Assembly (NCBI RefSeq): GCF_027744825.2
Contig: NC_071338.1
Span: 26,969,501 to 27,033,500, forward strand
DNA length: 64,000 nucleotides
Direction: 5' to 3'
Source: Synchiropus splendidus
Taxonomy: Eukaryota > Chordata > Actinopteri > Syngnathiformes > Callionymidae
Positions 57,441 to 64,000 of this stretch are shown here, piece by piece. The position numbers and the translations under genes were made by a program. The notes under the pieces are model-generated. The model was not told the origin of the DNA. It ran no database searches and saw only the letters and a program-made list of their open reading frames with translations. The stretch's first letter is position 1; the number at the start of each line of letters is the position of its first letter.

Positions 57441-60360
57441 TCAAACAGGTGAGCACATCACTATGACTATTTGTGTGTCCGCAGTAGAGCAGGAACAACG
57501 TATTGGGGTCGATTTTGGCTTCATCTACTTCTGCCTCTCACTCTGATTCCAAGTGTCCAAAAAAAAAAATTCCTGGATCACAGAGGAAAAGCCCACATAG
57601 AATGGAGAGTGAGACACCGGCTGCGTTGTAGCAGGGTGAGGAGAGCGGCTGTTAAAGCGCCTGATGTGACCATGACCACTTCCAGAAACAATTTAATTCC
57701 ACAGCTTCAGCCATCTCCAGCTGATCTACTCCTCCAAGGTCATTAACTGTGCCACAGAAGGTCACATGATTAATGAGTGACAGACCCTCCGGTGCAATAA
57801 CGTGTATGAATGTGGCCCATTAATTAGACGGGGGGCCAGAGAGAATGAATTGCCAGGGACAGCTTGGCCCCCTCACAACCCTGTCCTTCCCAGAACTCAT
57901 TTTTCATGCTCACCCACACAAACGGGCACCTACTGCCGTTCACATCAGTCCAAGCCGTGCACGTCAAGCCAGAATAAAAAGGGCCTCAGTGAGAATATTT
58001 CATCTGTTTACTCGCATCTTTATCAGTCAAAAGCTAAAACCGCGTTTCTTCCAGACCAAAACAAGTCACGACCAAGGCTGAAGAGCAGAGATCTCACCAG
58101 GAAAAGATTTACATAGGTGACCAGTGTCACTTGTCAGAAACTCTGAGCTTGCTTCTTTCAGAGGGACCTTTGTGAGTTGACTGCAGTCAGCTGATACATC
58201 AGTGCTGGTAAAAACAAGTATGTTACTTAAATATGCTTCCGAATTCGACTGATGACTTATTGGCTATTTCAATGAATGTTGAAGAGACATTTGAGGCCTC
58301 AGCTTTATGTTTACTAGCTTGGACAGGTGGACTGATTCAACAGCATGTAAGACTTGCAGTTCATGTTTGGTTAGCTACACAGTAATTACAATTTAGAATA
58401 GCTATCTTGAGAGAAAAACAGCTAATCTTGAGATGAAGGTCAAAGGTCAGCCTTGATATCTTTCAAATGATATGCGTTTGAATGCCTGTGGCGGCACGGT
58501 GCTGCCGCACATGTGCTGCTGCCGCTGCTCTGAGGTTTATCCGGGTATCAAACATCAGAACGCTGTGTTGCTGCTCTTCCCCTCCTGGAGAATGATAAGC
58601 ACTCGGCATTACTGAGGCCAATCTCCAGGAGGAAATGAAACATTCTGCTGCCACAGACCAGCTTTATTAGAAGACAACAAGTCCGGACTTTCAGGATATA
58701 CAGATGAGGAGCTTTAATTGATGCTGTGGCCAACTGTCAACAAGGTCTCACAGCTGGGAGAAACTTCGACAGCGCTCCTTCGCAAACTGTACTTATCCTC
58801 AACCAAAGCCAATTAGGATAAGTCCATTTCTGAGAGTGCAGTTGTTGAATTGAAACCCTCACAGCCCTCTGTTTCATTTTCTCTACTGCCAACAAACGTA
58901 ATGGCTGTTAAGCATATTGGCCAATAATATAAGGACGCTCTACATCCAGCACATGCATTTGAGTTGTAGCTTCAGGGGTCAAAGGAATAAGGATGCACTC
59001 TGACATGGTGCCAACACATTTTCCATTCTGTGAATAAGTTTCACTTCCCATAAGACACCTGGGCCGCCGTCTCAGAGTTAGATCCTAGTTAAAGAAATAA
59101 AAAGTGACAGGCAAAGACACATTTACTTCACGCAAAACAGGATAAGAGGAAATATAAATAATAACGATGAGATATTTTTGTCGCCATAATTATATTTTTA
59201 TTTTATGAATTCTAGGTCACATACATCTTGTTTACCGCTATGAATATGGAGGAATAATAACTTGATAACAAACATAATTTAAAAAAAGGTACGACAGATG
59301 TTGTTTACCACTCAGAAATGAGGAGATGGAAATAATGAAAAAAATAATTGCTTGCATCTTATCAAACATTCACAGAACCCTTTGACCCCTTCTGAATAAA
59401 GCGTCTCTCTGGAGATTTGACACACATCTTTCAGCGCAGATCTGAAGACACCCACGAATGTTGTTTGCCCTCTGATATATTTTTAATATTCAGATCATAT
59501 CAAATATGTCCTCTCTCAATAATTGATCTATCTATCCGCTGGCATGCTGAGCTTTGGTGATGGCGGTGCCGCGCCTGTTTCCTTCAGCAAGATGAAGAGA
59601 AGTTCGGCTCTGGACGTGGGACGCCCTTCGGACAATAGGAAGCATTTAAATTGAAGCCACCTTCTGTCCACCACAGAACGAACGCTATTTGAAGGGCTGT
59701 GTTGATGCAACATATAAAAGACGAGTGTACGTGTCCGAAAAAAAAACTATTTCAATCAAATATTCTGCTCTGTTTTCCATTTTAAATGGAAGGCTTAGTG
59801 TTTATTTGGGCAACATGAAGTGATATTTTTTTTTAAATGTGTCTATGTCTATATGACAAAGATTAAACAGCACAGTATTTCATTTCACAACTAAAACTGG
59901 GAAGTTGGACCAGGATTTTGGTTATATTGTGACCCAAATTACTATTCAAATGGAAAAATTAACCAGAAGTATGAGCTATAATTGGTATCGATACAGAAGA
60001 CAAAAACACGTTTATGAAACACATATACAGGAAAATAGAATAAGCAGCAAATAGGTAAACAAGTGTAGAATGTTTGTGAAAATAGAAATACATTTTCTTT
60101 TTTAAAAATTAAACTACCAAAATCACTTTTTTACTGTTATTTTTTGCATAATTGTTCATGCATGTATGATGAAAAATGATTATGCATTTTATGCGTCCAA
60201 ACATCCAATGCTTTCAGTCAAAACATTATCATCTGTTTCAAATATTAAACCATGCCACCACATGTTAATTTAAAATAAGTTTCGAGTCCAATCTGAGCAG
60301 AGATGCACCACTTGTGACACAATGAGAAATGCATTCCTGAAAACTTCAAGAACAAAGGCA
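57441..60360. other. Non-coding stretch
   Basis: Mixed sequence; 57470-58120 has several forward frames without domains, and 58470-58640 is GC-richer. Otherwise AT-rich, nothing recognised. Confidence 0.4.
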
Positions 60361-61010
60361 ACAGTGTTTTATGTGCAGACGGAAAATGGTCGGACAATTT
60401 CGAGTCGCATCATTTGTTGTGCAAGAAGAGCTGAAGACAAAACAATATTATTTGAGAAGGAATGATTCACAATACAATCATATCACAGTCTGGATGTTTT
60501 TCTTTCTGTCTTTCGACCAACAGCATCACCAGTGGTGGCTCATTTCCTTAGTGCGAGGGGTTTCCGCCCTCCATCACAGACTTCGTGGGGGCACGCTGGA
60601 GAGAATGTGAGATGGAGGGAAGGAGCCATGTATAAGAGGGAAATCATGCTGGGAGAAACGAAATCTTCCATGTGCAGAAGCAGAGTGGCTAGAGGACATT
60701 TCACGCTAATGGCGGCCGGGCCAATTGAAATGACTGCAACGCTGCATGATTTGAAGGTCAGGAGACAGCGGATTATATTCCAGTGGTGGTGAAGAGGGAT
60801 TGGAGGAGTAGAACAGAGCCTCTCCGTACCGCCCGCCCCTCTTCTGCGTCTGAATTATTGCAGCCAGGGCTGACTAAACGTAGCGTCAAGCCTCAAACCC
60901 ATTACTCCTGGACACATCATCCTTCTCCGCCAGCCAACAATACATTTGCTTTGTTCTGGAAATTCTTTGACTCTGATGAGGCTGAATTATAACACCATAA
61001 TGACCAGGGA
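60361..61010. promoter_or_regulatory. Candidate regulatory block with YY1-type site
   Basis: A GC-balanced, repeat-free block with the YY1 consensus ATGGCGGC at 60709-60716, next to GGCCAATTGAAAT. Forward frames (60371-60992) are open but lack domains. Regulatory by composition only. Confidence 0.25.
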
Positions 61011-61354
61011 AAATCTTTATGGCAGAAGAAGTGAGAAACGTTTGACAGGCGTCAAGGGATTGAGACAATAAAGGAAAAATCATCCTTGTGGGTCATCATC
61101 CCTATATAGAGCGTTTTATCTCACACCAATATTCAAAATATCTCGGTTAAAAATCCAAACATAAATAGCCGAAAGCTTCCACCTTTGTTTGGAAGGTGAA
61201 TGTCATTGGAAAAACAGGCAAAAATGAAACTGAATCACAAGACAATAATGTTTCATATTTGAAGGTGTGATACAAAACAAAGCGTTGTAGGAACCGGAAA
61301 ATAAAGACGTGTATGATGCACTGCACTTCATTTGCAGTCAGCTATATTTTAGTC
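61011..61354. other. Non-coding spacer
   Basis: AT-rich unique sequence; nothing recognised. Confidence 0.4.
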
Positions 61355-61425
61355 ATGTATTCCAGGAGGAGGCTGCGTTGGAGTCCACAAGGAAAGTGGC
61401 GTGGGAGACCCTGTACCGATCACCA
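61355..61425 (+). mobile_element. Weak non-LTR retrotransposon C-terminal remnant
   Basis: One forward frame reads RRRLRWSPQGKWRGRP, resembling the conserved end of a LINE reverse transcriptase (LRWxPxGKRxRGRP). Only about 20 residues match, after which similarity is lost, so the assignment is tentative. Confidence 0.35.
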
Positions 61426-63477
61426 GCCCATAACCAGCAGAGACAGCAACTCTCACAGGTGGACCAGTCACCATTTAACCTCTGCATGTGTCGGGCTGCG
61501 GGGCGACATCTGAGTGCACGGAGGAGCCCCACACTAACAGAGGAGAAGCCTTCACTCACAAAGGATCCAGGTTTCCCCCGAAGCCCAGGATTGCCTCAAG
61601 TCGGACTCCAACCAGACTCAGCTTGCTAAGTGACATGAACAAATACTACACATGACGCTCGGTGGGGGTGGCTCATTACATTTTGAAATAATTATTGGTA
61701 TTACACCGCCTTCTATTCAGCACTGGTCCAGAGAATTTTTCTTCTTTCTTTCCTGGCCAGCAGTGTTTTGTGGACAGAGTCAGACAGTGATGGTGCCAAA
61801 GGTCAGCAGGGAGAGATACAGCTGCTGGTAAAACTCGACAGGATGTACAGCCCGGTCAATTCTGGCGTTTTCCAGTGTCGGGACCATGTTAAGATGTTAA
61901 AGCTGGCATTAATCCAGGATTTTAGGAGTTAAATTTGTCAGAGTATCATGTCAAGGACGAGATCTTAGTCCGGGTTTTATCGCACAGCAGTCACAACGAC
62001 AGTGTGGATTACAGCGCTACATATTTCTAAGTCACATCCCAAAACCAGAAAATAAAAATGCTTCAATGGGAGGCGGATCAGAAGGTTTCACTAGAAGCAA
62101 CTTACAGTTTTGAGAGAGAAACTCAGCTACATAGGCGACAAGAACCAAACAGAGTCTGACTGAGAAACAGTTTTATGTTTCTAGCTGGTCATTAAAATAA
62201 CCGCACCAGGTTATTGGGCTCTTAAGTGGAAGCTTGGAGCAGTTTCGCCTGATGGCGTTGGTTACCTCCCTGTCAGGCTCAAGCTGCAGCGCCACAATCA
62301 AAAACACAAGGCCACTTTACTGCAGAGGAAACGTGATGATTTCATGATTGATAACTGGCTAAAAATGCTGCTCTTGATTTGCTTTTTTTTTTTAAATAAA
62401 GTGAAACTGTGAAATCAGTGACACAACGGTGGCAAGAGCAGCATAGTGTTTATCAATGAAAAGAGAGGGGTTGTCCAACACCGACCCGCTCAACATGACC
62501 TCCTCAGCTCAACATGTCAAACTAAAAATTTAAAGAAAGACTGATAATGTGATGGAAGATAAGACATGGAAGTCGGAACATGAATGGGCTTGAAAATTCC
62601 AAAACAAATATTCAGCTATAATAATATAATAATAACAATATTGCACCAATTGTATACAGAAATCTAAGACGATTATTTTGACTATTATAATATACAAATA
62701 TATATGTTCACCACAAAAATCCTGGCATGCAATCGCAGGCACGGGTCAAGGTTTAGGACCAGAGCTTGGGCTTAGGGAGCTTGTTGGGAAGATGGAACAT
62801 ATTAGTGGCAATGTGCAGAGTGATAAATCTGCCTGTCGAGTTCAGTACCCGACTTATCATCTGACATATGAAAAATGCCACTAGAAGCTGCAGAGAAAAG
62901 AGAGGAAATTAAATGTGAGGGGGGAATTCTGTTTTACTCCTGAGCATCGCCGACTAACATGCCTGTGAACACAGATGTGGAAGTGAGAGTGCACCTATGT
63001 CTTGCTTCTGCACGTCATATACAGGAGTACTATCATTGTGTAGCAAGCCGCATGACAGATAAGATATACGTGTGAATTACTGAGCAATATTACAAAGTTA
63101 AATAGATCAGAATAAACAAGTTGCTTGCCTGCTTTATAGCAAGTTGCTTTATTTAAATGAAGAAGATTCCAGCTCATGAACAAGCCCTGTTCCATTTGTT
63201 TTGTTGTTATTGAAAGCATAGCTTTTTATGTCCTGATCTAGTGTCACAAACTGTCCTTCGTCTGATGCAAGTTGCTGAAGTGATCAGTCTGAGAGTACAT
63301 GATGTACCTATGGAAACAGTCTGGAAATCATTTCTGTGTCTATATATATCATAATGTGAACATACTGAAAAAATTACAGATCAGCCACAATGAGACAAAA
63401 AAGTATTCTATATTATATACAACATTTATTTGTGCTCAGCTCACCAAGGTGAAAAGAACATACTGTTAACATACAGT
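61426..63477. other. Non-coding stretch
   Basis: Mixed to AT-rich unique sequence; a T run at 62383-62393. Nothing recognised. Confidence 0.4.
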
Positions 63478-63636
63478 GTGGACGACAAACTCAACCCCAT
63501 CAGAGTCAATACCAGCGTGAGTCCCACCCTCATCACGCTGAAGCATATTTGGTATTTCAACACCTGCCCCAGAGCCACGTCAGCTCCGCCAGTGGTCAGA
63601 TACCTCTCCAATCAAGCCTGGACCAGCTTCCAATAA
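63478..63636 (+). other. Exon-like open stretch, unassigned
   Basis: After AACATACAG|TG (a possible acceptor) the frame reads VDDKLNPIRVNTSVSPTLIT, then LKHIWYFNTCPRATSAPPVV and RYLSNQAWTSFQ, stopping at TAA. About two thirds of codons end in C or G, strongly unlike the AT-rich surroundings and typical of teleost coding exons. There is no ATG, so it would be a 3'-terminal exon or a decayed copy of one. I do not recognise the protein. Upstream exons are not identifiable in the window. Confidence 0.22.
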
Positions 63637-64000
63637 TTGCCAGAGAAAAAAAAATGAAATCAGCACTTATTAACACCGAGAGAGTTGCTCTGCATGTCGT
63701 TGGGGCCTACGTGTGACTGTGAGTCAGTAAGTGAGTGAGTTAGTGAGAGGGAGTCCAAATGGATTTCAGCCCGGGAATAAATCACTGTCGCCACAGAAAC
63801 AGGCCGACAGCTGTGATGGATGGCTAAAATTTTTGTGTTGATGTCTTTAGTATTGCTGACAATTTGGTAGTCCTGGCTTTCCCACTTTTGTTTTGCTTGT
63901 GTGAGGCTGGACCCGGCAAATGCTAGCGTGGGTGAGTACGACACACCTCCTGGGTTTTTTAGCTACCATGGTTTGTAGTCACAAAAGGCACTAAAAATAT
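63637..64000. other. Non-coding end of window
   Basis: Unique sequence with a degenerate (GAGT)n run at about 63718-63752. No gene supported. Confidence 0.4.

Noticed and set aside
1..64000. tRNA genes, rRNA, CRISPR arrays, prokaryotic operons, endogenous retroviruses
   Set aside because: No B-box-like GGTTCRANNCC in a tRNA fold, no rRNA sequence, no spaced repeat array other than the minisatellite (which has no spacers), and no gag/pol/env-like frames or LTR pairs were seen.

Overview
This window looks like non-coding DNA from a ray-finned (teleost) fish. I found no confidently identifiable protein-coding gene, rRNA, tRNA, CRISPR array or prokaryotic signal. The fish assignment rests on the repeats: decayed 3' ends of an RTE-type non-LTR retrotransposon (three copies), an L2-type LINE tail ending in GATTCT units, a Rex1-like LINE remnant, several short hAT-type non-autonomous DNA transposons with 8-bp target duplications, and dense dinucleotide microsatellites. 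It is probably an intergenic desert or a very large intron.

Layout. 0-13 kb: unique sequence with a 421-bp hAT element (571-991), an RTE remnant (about 2950-3190), a homeodomain-core-dense block (about 7420-7880), a CpG-rich patch ending in a splice-donor-like site (9330-9585) and a Rex1-like remnant (about 10150). 13-25 kb: an A-rich repeat, a compact promoter-like cluster (13.69-13.93 kb), a long AT/poly-T tract, a possible TATA-plus-donor exon (20.55-21.04 kb), two CTCF-like motifs facing each other (18.68 and 23.51 kb) and a second RTE remnant (23.93 kb). 25.87-27.52 kb: a 1.65-kb AGT/AGC/AGG/AAT trinucleotide array with higher-order structure. 27.5-40 kb: mostly unique sequence with several regulatory-looking blocks, an L2 tail and the best RTE remnant (36.5-37.15 kb), ending in a purine-rich, G-run-rich tract. 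40-48 kb: two short orphan open frames, a foldback MITE, two perfect palindromes and microsatellites. 49.5-55 kb: two hAT-type elements and a ten-copy 77/78-bp minisatellite. 55-64 kb: unique AT-rich sequence, one regulatory-looking block, a weak LINE remnant and an exon-like open stretch at 63.48-63.64 kb.

Between the repeats, many moderately GC-rich blocks carry homeobox-type cores, E-boxes, CRE and YY1-like sites. That pattern would fit an array of conserved non-coding elements around a developmental gene outside the window. This is inference; no alignment was available. The most specific leads are the promoter-like cluster, the structured triplet array, the minisatellite, the two perfect palindromes and three short open frames with plausible amino-acid or codon composition.
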